64,000 bases of DNA from the IMG/VR virus record IMGVR_UViG_3300025120_010946, positions 1-64,000 of that record; one strand, 5' to 3'. Each line of letters begins with the position of its first letter. Position 1 is the first letter of the stretch. Source of the DNA: a virus. This document shows positions 8,282 to 17,318 of the stretch, in pieces. The translations under genes and the position numbers were made by a program. Below the pieces are notes generated by a model. The model was not told the origin of the DNA, ran no database searches, and worked only from the letters and a program-made list of their open reading frames with translations.

Positions 8282-9949
8282 ATGGCTAAGTTATTTGGGT
8301 TCTCGATTGAGGATACCGAAAAAACTCCACCTAACGTTGTTTCCCCCGTTCCTCCTAATAATGAGGACGGGGTAGATCACTATATGACAAGTGGATTTTT
8401 TGGGCAATATGTTGATATTGAAGGAGTCTACAAAACAGAGTTTGATTTAATCAAACGATATCGTGAAATGGCATTACATCCAGAGTGTGATAGTGCTATT
8501 GAAGATGTGGTAAATGAAGCAATTGTAGCAGACACTCATGATACTCCTGTAGAAATTGAACTTTCAAATCTTAATGCTAGTGACGGAATTAAGAAAAAAA
8601 TAAGAGAAGAGTTTAAATATATTTTAGGATTATTGGATTTTGACAAAAAAGCACATGAAATCTATAGGAATTGGTATATTGACGGAAGACTTTACTACCA
8701 CAAAGTCATTGATTTAAAAAATCCTCACGAAGGTATTCAAGAATTACGTTATATTGACGCAATGAAAATGCGTTATATACGTCAGCAGAAGAAAAAACCT
8801 AATGATAGTCGTTTAGGAAATATTAATAGTGGAAATAATAATCCCATGGAATATGAATTCCCTGAGATTGAAGAATATTTCCTTTACAATCCAAAATCTG
8901 GATATCCTTCTCAAACTGCTGGAGCTCAAGGAGGAAATTCTGGTGTTAAATTTTCTAAAGATTCAATCACATATTGTTCATCTGGACTTGTAGATCGTAA
9001 TAAAGGATCAACTCTTTCATATCTTCATAAAGCAATCAAATCACTCAATCAACTTCGCATGATTGAAGATGCGCTTGTAATCTATAGATTGTCTCGCGCA
9101 CCAGAACGTCGTGTTTTCTACATTGACGTTGGTAATCTGCCTAAAGTAAAAGCAGAACAATATTTACGCGATGTTATGAATCGCTATCGCAATAAACTTG
9201 TATATAATGCACAAACAGGTGAGATTCGCGATGACAAAAAATTTATGTCTATGATGGAAGACTTCTGGCTTCCTAGGCGTGAAGGTGGAAGAGGAACTGA
9301 AATCTCCACTCTCCCTGGTGGACAAAACCTTGGTGAGATTACTGACATTGAATATTTTAAAAAGAAACTTTATAAGTCACTTAACGTACCTATTTCCCGT
9401 ATTGAAGGAGATGGTGGATTTAACCTAGGAAGATCTTCTGAAATTTTAAGAGATGAGGTAAAATTCAGCAAATTTGTTGGACGTTTAAGAAAAAGATTCT
9501 CTGGCTTGTTTAATGACATGCTAAAGACTCAACTTTTACTTAAAAATATCATTACTCCTGAAGATTGGGACATAATGAATGAGCACATTCAATATGACTT
9601 TCTTTATGATAATCACTTTGCTGAACTTAAAGATGCAGAGTTAATGAATGAAAGACTCACTCTTGTCGCAACAGCAGAAGCTTATGTTGGTAAGTATTAT
9701 TCTCAAGATTATTTGAGGAGAAAAGTTCTTCGTCAAACTGATCAAGAAATTTTAGAACAAGATCAACTAATTAAATATGAAATTAAATCTGGAATAATTC
9801 CTGATCCTGCAGAAATGCAAATTGATCCTGAAACTGGACAATCAGTACCCGGAAATGCATCAATGGATTTAGGAAAACCAGTAATGGAACCGGAAGTTGA
9901 TGGTTCTTCTACTGAAGCTCCTGAACTACCCAAGGGTGGGGAAATATAA
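8282..9949 (+). CDS. 20: Portal vertex protein gp20
   Basis: A 555-residue portal protein that forms the dodecameric ring through which DNA is packaged and on which the neck is built. Conserved stretches include ECDSAIEDVVNEAIV near residue 65, LRYIDAMKMRYIRQ, RAPERRVFYIDVGNLPK, and GGRGTEISTLPGGQNLGEI; this gene is a standard marker for T4-like cyanophages. The C-terminus is acidic and disordered. It lies between the tube gene and the prohead core genes as in T4. Confidence 0.97.
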   Translation: MAKLFGFSIEDTEKTPPNVVSPVPPNNEDGVDHYMTSGFFGQYVDIEGVYKTEFDLIKRYREMALHPECDSAIEDVVNEAIVADTHDTPVEIELSNLNASDGIKKKIREEFKYILGLLDFDKKAHEIYRNWYIDGRLYYHKVIDLKNPHEGIQELRYIDAMKMRYIRQQKKKPNDSRLGNINSGNNNPMEYEFPEIEEYFLYNPKSGYPSQTAGAQGGNSGVKFSKDSITYCSSGLVDRNKGSTLSYLHKAIKSLNQLRMIEDALVIYRLSRAPERRVFYIDVGNLPKVKAEQYLRDVMNRYRNKLVYNAQTGEIRDDKKFMSMMEDFWLPRREGGRGTEISTLPGGQNLGEITDIEYFKKKLYKSLNVPISRIEGDGGFNLGRSSEILRDEVKFSKFVGRLRKRFSGLFNDMLKTQLLLKNIITPEDWDIMNEHIQYDFLYDNHFAELKDAELMNERLTLVATAEAYVGKYYSQDYLRRKVLRQTDQEILEQDQLIKYEIKSGIIPDPAEMQIDPETGQSVPGNASMDLGKPVMEPEVDGSSTEAPELPKGGEI

Positions 9950-9952
9950 ATA
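9945..9952 (+). promoter_or_regulatory. Late promoter TATAAATA
   Basis: A perfect T4-type late element, TATAAATA, overlaps the last codons of gp20 and lies 28 bases before the ATG at 9981. It would drive the prohead-core gene and its neighbours. Confidence 0.7.
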
Positions 9953-9980
9953 AAACATAGTAAGTAAATTGACTATTCAC

Positions 9981-10214
9981 ATGGATGAACTTATGGATAT
10001 GATGGTATCCGATGAATCTCCTTCGCAAATAAGCGATAAGATTAAGGATATTTTAATGGGAAAAGCTGCCGAAAGGATTGATACATTTCGTCCTATGGTA
10101 GCAAATGGTGTGTTTGGTGAAGATGATATTGAAGTTGAAGATGATGAAGAGGAAACTCTTGAAATCGCCAACGAATTAGAAACCGAAGAAGAAACCGAAG
10201 AGGACTCTGAATAA
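9981..10214 (+). CDS. 67: Prohead core protein, gp67-like
   Basis: A 77-residue protein, taking ATG 9981; an in-frame TTG at 9969 would add four residues. The N-terminal half has short helices (DKIKDILMGKAAERIDTF) and the C-terminal half is almost all Glu/Asp, the layout of T4 gp67. In T4, gp67 is a minor prohead core protein cut to small peptides by gp21. The position between gp20 and gp21 agrees. The assignment rests on size, charge pattern and position rather than strong identity. Confidence 0.65.
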   Translation: MDELMDMMVSDESPSQISDKIKDILMGKAAERIDTFRPMVANGVFGEDDIEVEDDEEETLEIANELETEEETEEDSE

Positions 10215-10777
10215 TGGCACATCGCACAGTTGGTGTCGGACAAAGTATTGCTACAGGTAGCACTAATCAAAAAAGTGCTGCTATTGCAGTAAAATCAAAC
10301 GTTTTAAGAATTACCGCAAGAGGTGGTGATGCTCACGTTGCAATTGGTACTGAACCAGTAGCAGCTGAAACCGATTATCTTATTCCTGCTGGAACAAGTG
10401 AAACTCTGGGAATTACTAAAGCTTCTCAAAGAGTTAGAAGTGTTGAAACGTTAGGCACAAAAACAATTGTCACTTGTCCTGAGGGCACTCAACAACCATT
10501 TGGTGTTGGTGATTGCGTAAGTCTTGAGACAAATCTTGCAGATAGCAACTGGGCGACGATAATTAATCATGTTGGGGTAGATTCTATTGATCAAACAGCA
10601 GATTATGATGGATCTTTTAGTACTAGAGTTACCCTAAGTGCTAATACTGGCACCATTTCTACAGCGTTTTCTGATAATGACGCTACTCTTCGTAGATCGA
10701 TCAAAGTAGGTGCTGTTTCACCTGATAATGCTGGATCTATTTTCGTTCAACAAGTACAAATTACCGGAGTAGCCTGA
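10214..10777 (+). CDS. Virion-type protein between gp67 and gp21
   Basis: A 187-residue protein that overlaps the previous stop (TAATG) and shares a base with gp21. It is rich in Thr, Ser, Ala and Val with no basic blocks, and reads as a beta-rich structural protein with a repeated TITCPEG/SIKVGAVSP-like strand pattern. The slot corresponds to T4 gp68 but I see no similarity to that core protein. It is probably a head-associated or decoration protein; the function is inferred from the operon alone. Confidence 0.55.
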   Translation: MAHRTVGVGQSIATGSTNQKSAAIAVKSNVLRITARGGDAHVAIGTEPVAAETDYLIPAGTSETLGITKASQRVRSVETLGTKTIVTCPEGTQQPFGVGDCVSLETNLADSNWATIINHVGVDSIDQTADYDGSFSTRVTLSANTGTISTAFSDNDATLRRSIKVGAVSPDNAGSIFVQQVQITGVA

Positions 10778-11427
10778 TGAAACTTATCAGAGAAGAAATC
10801 GAATCAGTCGAATTTCTTGTAGAATCAAAGAACGGCAAGAAATCAATGTATATTGAGGGGATTTTCCTTCAAGGAAACATTAAAAACCGTAATGGTAGAA
10901 TGTATCCTATGGAAACTCTTCGTAGAGAAGTTGGTAGATACAATGAAAATAATGTTCAAGCAGGTAGAGCACTTGGTGAACTTGGACATCCTGATGGACC
11001 TACTGTCAATCTAGATCGAGTATCTCATAAAATTGTTTCTCTAAGAGAATCTGGTTCTAACTTTATCGGTAAAGCAAAAATTCTTAGCACTCCTATGGGT
11101 AAAATTGCATCTTCTCTTATAGGAGAAGGTGTAAAGCTTGGTGTTTCTTCTCGTGGAATTGGATCTTTAAAAATGACAAGAGAAGGTGTTAACATAGTCG
11201 GTGACGATTTTATGTTGGCAACTGCTGCTGATATCGTTGCTGATCCTTCTGCACCTGATGCTTTCGTTGAAGGCATTATGGAAGGTAAGGATTGGGTATG
11301 GGATGGTGGTATTCTTCGTGAGAGGTATGCCGATAAAACATATAGAGAAATTAACACTCTAGTCACCCAAAAACAACTCGATGAAAAGAAATTAGATCTT
11401 TTCAACGATTTTCTTAATAATATCTGA
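10777..11427 (+). CDS. 21: Prohead core protease gp21
   Basis: A 216-residue serine protease (herpesvirus assemblin-like, family S78-type) that cleaves scaffold and head proteins after (L/I)-x-E. Catalytic candidates are His71 in GELGHP, Ser124/Ser125 in GVSSRG, and an Asp in ADIVADPSAPDAF. Homology and position between core proteins and scaffold gp22 are clear. Likely substrates in this window are gp22, gp23 (cut at E58|A59), the gp67-like protein, and the proteins at 1016-1354 and 38230-39519. Confidence 0.95.
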   Translation: MKLIREEIESVEFLVESKNGKKSMYIEGIFLQGNIKNRNGRMYPMETLRREVGRYNENNVQAGRALGELGHPDGPTVNLDRVSHKIVSLRESGSNFIGKAKILSTPMGKIASSLIGEGVKLGVSSRGIGSLKMTREGVNIVGDDFMLATAADIVADPSAPDAFVEGIMEGKDWVWDGGILRERYADKTYREINTLVTQKQLDEKKLDLFNDFLNNI

Positions 11428-11451
11428 TATTAAGTATAAAATTTATTAATA

Positions 11452-11459
11452 CATAAATA
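11452..11459 (+). promoter_or_regulatory. Late promoter for gp22/gp23 (CATAAATA)
   Basis: CATAAATA fits the NATAAATA consensus and is followed by an A/T-rich stretch and the gp22 start 39 bases downstream. It likely drives scaffold and major capsid protein, which end at the terminator at 14063-14089. Confidence 0.65.
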
Positions 11460-11498
11460 AATATAGTTTTAAAAAAACGGAAACGGAGCTGTTCAAAA

Positions 11499-12587
11499 AT
11501 GTCTCGTGGTACAAAATTACAAGAAATGGAAGTAGGCAATGTAAAGCAGTCCAAAACTGCTGCTAACGCTAACGCTAAGCCTGGCGATTCTATGCCCACT
11601 CTGTCCGGAGCAACTCCTGGACAGTCTGGTACATATGAAGATCTCGGAGGTCCTACCCCTGAGAACTATAAGCCTGATGATGATTCTGCCAAGTTAAACA
11701 TACCTGGCAAAACCCTCAAGCAAGTTAAGGACGTAGTAAACGCAAAAGCCAAACCTGCCATGGCAGCTCCTGCCGAGGAAGTAGAAACTGACGAACCCAT
11801 TATCGAAGAAGAATCAGTAACTGATGAAGTAGTATCTGAAGAAGAAACTACCGAAACTGTTGCTGAGTATAACGTCGAAGAAGATGTTAATGCTCTTCTC
11901 AGTGGTGAAGAACTCACCGAAGAATTCAAAGAAAAGGCAAAAACCATCTTTGAAGCAGCAATCACTGCTAAGGCTGCTTCCATTGAGGAAGCAATCGAAG
12001 CTAAGTACGCTGCTGCACTTGCTGAAGAAGTTGCCTTAGCAAAAGAATCACTCGCTGAGCGTGTAGATTCTTATCTTGAGTATGTCTCTGACGAGTGGTT
12101 TGAAGAAAACGCACTTGCCATTGAGAACGGACTCAAGACTGAAATGACTGAATCATTCCTTGAAGGAATGAAGGGTCTTTTTGAAGAACATTATGTATCA
12201 ATTCCTGAAGAAAAATATGATGTGCTTAACAGCATGGTAGAAAAACTTGATGATATGGAGACAAAACTCAACGAGCAAATCGAGAAAAATATTGCCCTGA
12301 ATGGCAGACTCAGTGAGTCTGTTGCAGACGGTATTCTTGATGAAGTTTCTGAAGGACTCGCGTCTACTCAGAAGGAGAAGCTCGCCTCACTTTCCCAAAG
12401 TGTAGAGTTTGAAAGTGAACAATCTTATCGTGAAAAGCTAGGAACACTTAAGGAATCTTATTTCCCTAAGAACAATGCTCCTGCTGCTAAAACTGAAACA
12501 CTGTCTGAAGGTGAAACCCATGATCATCAGCAATATACTGATACCATGAGTTCATATCTCAGATCTCTGGGAACTTTTAGCAAATGA
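11499..12587 (+). CDS. 22: Prohead scaffold protein gp22
   Basis: A 362-residue scaffold. The N-terminal third is Pro/Gly-rich, and the rest is highly acidic and helical with long Glu/Ala/Lys heptad-like stretches (about residues 95-330), as expected of a core protein that is assembled and then degraded by gp21. Many L-x-E tripeptides are present as protease sites. The gene lies between gp21 and gp23 as in T4. Codon choice is more GC-rich than in most of the window, as in gp23. Confidence 0.93.
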   Translation: MSRGTKLQEMEVGNVKQSKTAANANAKPGDSMPTLSGATPGQSGTYEDLGGPTPENYKPDDDSAKLNIPGKTLKQVKDVVNAKAKPAMAAPAEEVETDEPIIEEESVTDEVVSEEETTETVAEYNVEEDVNALLSGEELTEEFKEKAKTIFEAAITAKAASIEEAIEAKYAAALAEEVALAKESLAERVDSYLEYVSDEWFEENALAIENGLKTEMTESFLEGMKGLFEEHYVSIPEEKYDVLNSMVEKLDDMETKLNEQIEKNIALNGRLSESVADGILDEVSEGLASTQKEKLASLSQSVEFESEQSYREKLGTLKESYFPKNNAPAAKTETLSEGETHDHQQYTDTMSSYLRSLGTFSK

Positions 12588-12632
12588 ATTTAAAATTAAA
12601 TCAAACAAAAACTTACACTAGGTAAAAAGCAA

Positions 12633-14033
12633 ATGTTCCATTCCGAGCATCTGCAGGAAAAGTGGGCACCCCTTCTTGAGTATGATGGACTTGACTCCAT
12701 CAAGGATCCTCATAGAAAGGCTGTAACTGCCGTCCTGCTTGAAAACCAAGAAAAATTTCTGAAGGAGTCTTCCTCCTTTGAGACTGGTGGATCCCTCCTA
12801 AGTGAGGCTACTCCTACCAACTCAACAGGTAGCGCCGTAGATAACTTCGATCCCGTTCTGATCTCTTTGATCAGACGCTCAATGCCTAACCTGATCGCAT
12901 ATGATCTGGCTGGCGTCCAACCAATGAGTGGACCTACTGGACTCATCTTCGCGATGCGTTCCCGTTATGCCAATCAAACCGGAAACGAAGGATTCTACAA
13001 CGAACCCGATTCCGCATGGAGTGGACAGAACTTCGGTCGTAACCTTACTGGTGGTTTCTCTGATACCGCCGCTGGTATGGGTACTACCGCTCAGGCTGGC
13101 AACAACCCTGCACTCCTGAACCCCACCTCCTCCGCTAACACTAGTGGTGGTGGAACCGACGCTTATAACGTTGGACAAGGCATGACAACTGCCGAGTCTG
13201 AAGCACTCGGAGATGCAGATCAGAACGCCTTCAATCAGATGGCTTTCTCTATTGAGAAAGTTACTGTAACTGCTAAGTCCAGAGCACTGAAAGCAGAATA
13301 CAGCCTTGAGCTTGCTCAAGACTTGAAAGCGATCCATGGACTGAACGCTGAAGCGGAACTCGCCAACATTCTCTCTACTGAGATTCTGGCTGAGATCAAC
13401 CGCGAAGTGATCAGAACCATCTACAAGGTTGCTGAGCAAGGTGCTGTACAAAACGTCGCACAATCCGGTGTATTCGATCTAGACATCGATTCCAACGGAC
13501 GCTGGAGCGTTGAGAAGTTCAAAGGACTTCTGTTCCAAATCGAAAGAGATGCTAACGCGATTGCACAAAGAACTCGTAGAGGAAAGGGCAACACGATCCT
13601 TTGTTCTGCTGACGTTGCTTCTGCACTCACCATGGCTGGTGTACTTGATTACACCCCTGCTCTTAACGCCAACCTCACCGTTGACGACACCGGTAACACC
13701 TTCGCTGGTGTTCTCCAAGGTAAGTATCGTGTATATATCGATCCTTATTCTGCTAACCTTACCTCAGGTAATCAGAGCCCAGGTAACCAGTACTACGTCG
13801 TAGGATACAAGGGATCTTCCCCTTATGACGCTGGACTGTTCTATTGCCCATATGTTCCCCTTCAAATGGTTCGTGCCGTTGGAGAGGACACCTTCCAGCC
13901 TAAAATCGGATTCAAGACTCGTTACGGCATGGTTGCGAATCCCTTCGCTGAAGGCACCCAGGCACAACTCGGCGCTCTTAACATCAACGCCAACCGTTAC
14001 TACAGACGTGTTGCAGTTAAGAACCTCATGTGA
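12633..14033 (+). CDS. 23: Major capsid protein gp23
   Basis: A 466-residue HK97-fold capsid subunit. The N-terminal delta domain ends at the predicted gp21 cut S54-L-L-S-E58|A59-TPTNSTG. Hallmarks of T4-like capsids follow: RRSMPNLIAYDLAGVQPMSGPTG, FNQMAFSIEKVTVTAKSRALKAEYS, FYCPYVPLQMVRA and the C-terminal FKTRYGMVANPF. Codon third positions are visibly richer in G/C than in flanking genes, consistent with very high expression. It is followed by a strong terminator. Confidence 0.98.
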   Translation: MFHSEHLQEKWAPLLEYDGLDSIKDPHRKAVTAVLLENQEKFLKESSSFETGGSLLSEATPTNSTGSAVDNFDPVLISLIRRSMPNLIAYDLAGVQPMSGPTGLIFAMRSRYANQTGNEGFYNEPDSAWSGQNFGRNLTGGFSDTAAGMGTTAQAGNNPALLNPTSSANTSGGGTDAYNVGQGMTTAESEALGDADQNAFNQMAFSIEKVTVTAKSRALKAEYSLELAQDLKAIHGLNAEAELANILSTEILAEINREVIRTIYKVAEQGAVQNVAQSGVFDLDIDSNGRWSVEKFKGLLFQIERDANAIAQRTRRGKGNTILCSADVASALTMAGVLDYTPALNANLTVDDTGNTFAGVLQGKYRVYIDPYSANLTSGNQSPGNQYYVVGYKGSSPYDAGLFYCPYVPLQMVRAVGEDTFQPKIGFKTRYGMVANPFAEGTQAQLGALNINANRYYRRVAVKNLM

Positions 14034-14062
14034 TATAATTTCCTTACGTGTGAAGGAAGTGC

Positions 14063-14089
14063 AAGGGAGTCTTCGGACTCCCTTTTTTT
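14063..14089 (+). terminator. Intrinsic terminator after gp23
   Basis: GGGAGTC-TTCG-GACTCCC forms a perfect 7-bp stem closed by a stable UUCG-type loop, extended by two A-T pairs into a run of seven T. It ends the capsid transcript just before the late element for the next gene. Confidence 0.95.
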
Positions 14090-14091
14090 AT

Positions 14092-14098
14092 CTAAATA
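14092..14098 (+). promoter_or_regulatory. Late promoter element CTAAATA
   Basis: CTAAATA begins three bases after the gp23 terminator and 18 bases before the ATG at 14110, so transcription can restart immediately. Confidence 0.55.
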
Positions 14099-14109
14099 AT
14101 TAGAAAACG

Positions 14110-14673
14110 ATGTCTTACGGCAATCCATTTGAGAATCAGATAAGTAATAGAAATTTTTTATCACCCACTGGTTTTAAGTTTACTCTTAGAAGAGCACCTA
14201 AAGTTGCTTTCTTTGGAAACTCAGCTAACTTACCGGCAATCTCTATGGGGACTGCTATTCAATCAACTTATCTAAAGGATATTGATCGTCCTGGTGATAA
14301 GGTTGATTTTGGTGATTTTAATCTTCGTTTTTTAGTTGATGAAAATTTAGAAAACTACTTAGAAATTTTCAATTGGATAAGAGGACTTGGGTATCCAGAA
14401 AGTTTAAAAGAAATATATGACTTTCAAGGAGGAGTTGAAAACTTTCTCCAACCTCCTAATTCGGATTTAAATTTATTCTCTGACGCAACTCTACAAATTT
14501 TAACTAGTCACGAGAATCCTAATTTTAAAGTGGTATTTCAAGATATGTTCCCTACTGAATTATCTACATTAAACTTTGATGCTACGAATGAGGATATTCA
14601 ATACTTTACAGCAGATGTCACTTTCAAGTATACTATCTACAATATAACTGATATGTCCGGCAAAAAATTATGA
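14110..14673 (+). CDS. Tail-tube-fold protein in the gp3 slot
   Basis: A 187-residue tail protein. Its C-terminal half (VVFQDMFPTELSTLNFDAT, then a strand FTADVTFKYTIYNI) matches the layout of gp19 in this window (YFSDIFPTEVSEIGLSYDST, then FTVTFQVQYWV). The N-terminus has PTGFKFTLRRAPKVAFF. In cyanophages the gene after gp23 and before uvsY/uvsW is often labelled gp3, tail completion and sheath stabiliser. The visible similarity is to tube proteins (gp19/gp54 type), so I call the fold with more confidence than the name. Confidence 0.65.
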   Translation: MSYGNPFENQISNRNFLSPTGFKFTLRRAPKVAFFGNSANLPAISMGTAIQSTYLKDIDRPGDKVDFGDFNLRFLVDENLENYLEIFNWIRGLGYPESLKEIYDFQGGVENFLQPPNSDLNLFSDATLQILTSHENPNFKVVFQDMFPTELSTLNFDATNEDIQYFTADVTFKYTIYNITDMSGKKL

Positions 14674-15107
14674 GTCTTGATCTTGAAACTATTCAAGAGA
14701 TGTGGAAAAAGGATTCTGATATCGATAGGGATAACTTACATGAAGAGTCTTTAAAAATCCCATCTCTACATGCAAAATACTTTGAATTATATAATACTAT
14801 ATTTCTTCTTAGAAAGAAAGCAGAACAACAAAGAAAAAATATAAGACATGAAAGATATGAATATTATTCTGGAAAAGCAGATCCAGATACATATATTCAT
14901 GATCCTTTTCCCAAAAAAGTTAGAGATAAGGACACTATGCAAAAATATCTAGATGCGGATGAGAAACTTTCAGGAGTTTCTTTAAAAATAGATTATTATG
15001 ACACAATGCTTGTTTATATTGAGAGTATATTAAAACAAGTGAGTAATAGAACATATCATATCAAAAACGCGATTGAATTTATGAGGTTTAATTCAGGACT
15101 AGGATAA
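14670..15107 (+). CDS. uvsY: Recombination mediator UvsY
   Basis: A 145-residue protein resembling T4 UvsY (137 residues). Matching features are an N-terminal LETIQEMWKKDSDID, a central YEYYSGKADPD (T4: LDYYSGRGDGD) and a C-terminal helix with IKNAIEFMRF. UvsY loads UvsX recombinase onto gp32-coated single-stranded DNA. The start overlaps the previous stop by 4 bases (ATGA). Its partners UvsW (15334) and UvsX (33050) are both in the window. Confidence 0.88.
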   Translation: MSLDLETIQEMWKKDSDIDRDNLHEESLKIPSLHAKYFELYNTIFLLRKKAEQQRKNIRHERYEYYSGKADPDTYIHDPFPKKVRDKDTMQKYLDADEKLSGVSLKIDYYDTMLVYIESILKQVSNRTYHIKNAIEFMRFNSGLG

Positions 15108-15316
15108 TGGAGGAGGAGTTCGAACCAAGTCAAGAATTTGATTACACAGTTAATCTAACAATAGACGACATTTATTTGTTGCACCACTGTGTTCTAAAAA
15201 GGATTGAAAATTGGGAAGGATCTCCAGCAAGACATCCGATGGAACAACAACATTTATGGATGTTGAGAGACTCTTTGTATAGAATGATATTAGAATATAA
15301 ATTTGAAAATATGTGA
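15107..15316 (+). CDS. Small acidic hypothetical protein
   Basis: A 69-residue protein starting at the last base of the uvsY stop. It is acidic at the N-terminus, then helical with a His/Met/Trp-rich middle (YLLHHCVLKRIENW, MEQQHLWML). It is coupled to uvsY and precedes uvsW. No family is recognised; the context suggests recombination, but nothing in the sequence proves it. Confidence 0.55.
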   Translation: MEEEFEPSQEFDYTVNLTIDDIYLLHHCVLKRIENWEGSPARHPMEQQHLWMLRDSLYRMILEYKFENM

Positions 15317-15322
15317 TAAATA
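15315..15322 (+). promoter_or_regulatory. Late-type element GATAAATA before uvsW
   Basis: GATAAATA overlaps the stop of the small gene at 15107-15316 and lies 12-20 bases before the uvsW start, rather close for a separate leader. It may be a real late promoter or a chance match in A/T-rich DNA. Confidence 0.35.
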
Positions 15323-15333
15323 TTCATAGATGA

Positions 15334-16815
15334 TTGATCATCGTGAATACAACAGATCTTGTTATTTCCAAATCAAACGAAGTATTTTTAAAAATTAACA
15401 CTGAACCTCATATCGAATATGAGCTAAGAGATCATTTTAAATTTGAAGTTCCAAACGCCAAATTTATGCCACAATATCGTGGTAAAAATTGGAATGGAGA
15501 GATTCATTTATATGATATGCGTTCGAAGCAAATCTATGTCGGACTACTAGACAAGATTATTCAATTTTGTGAAAACTACAGATATAGTTACTCTTTTGAA
15601 AATAATAAATTCTACGGACAACCCTTTGAAGTAAATGATGAAATATCATTAGAGGGTGTCAAAGGATTTATGAATTCTATTTGTGCTCATACTCCACGTC
15701 AATATCAAATTGAGGGAGTATACGATGCTTTAAAGCACAATAGAAAGCTATTGATAAGCCCCACTGCGAGCGGCAAATCTCTGATGATTTATTCAATAGT
15801 AAGATATTATTTTGACAAAGGACAAAAAATTCTTCTAGTTGTTCCAACGACATCTCTTGTAGAACAGATGTACAAGGATTTTGATGACTATGGTTGGGAT
15901 GCTGAGTCATATTGTCACAAAATTTATAGTGGTAGGGAAAAGAACAGTGATGCTCCCGTCACTATTACCACATGGCAATCTATCTATAAGTTAGAAAGAA
16001 GTTGGTTTGAAGAATATGAAGTTGTGATCGGAGATGAAGCACATTTATTCAAGTCTAAGTCATTAATCAACATCATGACTAAACTTCATCATGCAAAGTA
16101 TAGATTTGGATTCACTGGTACTTTAGACGGCACTCAGACGCATAAGTGGGTGTTAGAGGGAGTTTTTGGACCTTCATATAAAGTGACAAGAACTGACGAA
16201 TTGATGAGACAAGGACACCTTTCTCAGTTGGATATTCAGTGTCTTGTTCTCAAGCATAAACCAAAATTGTTTGAAACTTATAATGATGAAATTGAATACC
16301 TTATTTCTCATGAGCAAAGAAATAAATTTATTACTAATTTATCACTTGATCTCAAAGGGAATACACTTATCCTTTTTGCAAGAGTTGAGGCTCATGGAGA
16401 GATACTCTACAATCAGATAAATAATAACAAGGGTGACAACCGAAAGGTATTTTTTGTACACGGTGGTATTGGTGCTGAAGAACGAGAATTAGTAAGAGAG
16501 ATTACCGAACGAGAAAACAACGCTATTATCGTTGCATCTTATGGAACTTTTTCTACAGGTATCAATATTAAAAATCTCCATAATGTTATCTTTGCCTCTC
16601 CAAGTAAGTCCAGAATCCGCAATCTTCAAAGTATTGGACGAGTTCTTAGAAAAGGAAAAGGAAAATTAAAAGCAACTCTGTATGATATTGCAGATGACTG
16701 CTCTACAAAAACAAAAAAGAATTATACATTAAACCATCTTATAGAAAGAATAAAAATCTATAACGAAGAAAATTTTAATTATGATATCATAACCATTCAT
16801 CTAAAAAGAACATGA
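15334..16815 (+). CDS. uvsW: UvsW DNA/RNA helicase
   Basis: A 493-residue superfamily 2 helicase. After an N-terminal domain with NAKFMPQYRGKNWNG (T4: RFNPRFRYGNWDGR) come Walker A SPTASGKS (K148), DEAH at 234-237, motif III FGFTGT, and the C-terminal motif VI QSIGRVLRKG. UvsW drives branch migration and removes R-loops, helping the switch from origin- to recombination-dependent replication. The start is TTG 15334 or GTG 15343; no ATG fits. It overlaps the next gene by 4 bases. Confidence 0.94.
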   Translation: MIIVNTTDLVISKSNEVFLKINTEPHIEYELRDHFKFEVPNAKFMPQYRGKNWNGEIHLYDMRSKQIYVGLLDKIIQFCENYRYSYSFENNKFYGQPFEVNDEISLEGVKGFMNSICAHTPRQYQIEGVYDALKHNRKLLISPTASGKSLMIYSIVRYYFDKGQKILLVVPTTSLVEQMYKDFDDYGWDAESYCHKIYSGREKNSDAPVTITTWQSIYKLERSWFEEYEVVIGDEAHLFKSKSLINIMTKLHHAKYRFGFTGTLDGTQTHKWVLEGVFGPSYKVTRTDELMRQGHLSQLDIQCLVLKHKPKLFETYNDEIEYLISHEQRNKFITNLSLDLKGNTLILFARVEAHGEILYNQINNNKGDNRKVFFVHGGIGAEERELVREITERENNAIIVASYGTFSTGINIKNLHNVIFASPSKSRIRNLQSIGRVLRKGKGKLKATLYDIADDCSTKTKKNYTLNHLIERIKIYNEENFNYDIITIHLKRT

Positions 16816-17231
16816 TAGAAGATGATTTTTACGCAACAATAAAATTAAAATCAGGTGAAGAAATATTTTGTAAAGTGGCTGCAGAGGAAGAAGAAGAAAG
16901 AACTATTCTAGTAGTGTCTAATCCTATTGTTATTAAAGAAATAAAAGGAAGAATTGGAATGATTGGATATAAGGTAGAACCTTGGTTAAGAACTAGTAGT
17001 GATGATATGTTCTTTTTAAATTTAAATGATGTATTAACAATGTCTGAGTCAACAGATATTGAGATGATTATGATGCATCAACAATATGTAAGGAAAGCAG
17101 ATAACGATCCTAATTCTGGATCTAGTAATCATAAACTTGATAAAAAGATGGGATATCTTTCTAGTGTAAATGATGCAAGAGAAATACTAGAGAAGTTATA
17201 TAATAGTTCTTCTAGTAAAGATATTAAGTAG
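16812..17231 (+). CDS. Sm-like (LSm) fold protein
   Basis: A 139-residue protein. The N-terminal 80 residues follow the Sm pattern: LKSGEEIFCKV, then VSNPIVIKEI, then a long loop, then DDMFFLNLNDVLTMSE. This is the five-strand layout in which the protein is expected to form a ring. Sm-like proteins of putative cyanophage origin are known from structural work. The C-terminal tail is polar (YVRKADNDPNSGSSNH). Two similar proteins lie at 29651 and 29958. A role in RNA binding is inferred from the fold only. Confidence 0.6.
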   Translation: MIEDDFYATIKLKSGEEIFCKVAAEEEEERTILVVSNPIVIKEIKGRIGMIGYKVEPWLRTSSDDMFFLNLNDVLTMSESTDIEMIMMHQQYVRKADNDPNSGSSNHKLDKKMGYLSSVNDAREILEKLYNSSSSKDIK

Positions 17232-17289
17232 TTAAGCTATAGCTGTCTCTTCAAACCCAACAAAGTTATTCTACACAACTTTTAGATAC

Positions 17290-17318
17290 TTGTCAAGTAT
17301 ATGTTTTAGTGGTATACT
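17290..17318 (+). promoter_or_regulatory. Sigma-70-type promoter for gp55
   Basis: TTGTCA (17290-17295), 17 bp, TATACT (17313-17318), 25 bases before the gp55 ATG in a 112-base gap. The near-consensus boxes and ideal spacing fit transcription by host RNA polymerase early in infection, sensible for a gene whose product then reads late promoters. Confidence 0.8.

Noticed and set aside
12879-13463. A 194-codon open frame on the minus strand inside gp23
   Set aside because: It is the antisense shadow of a well-identified capsid gene with biased codons; no start signal or domain supports it.
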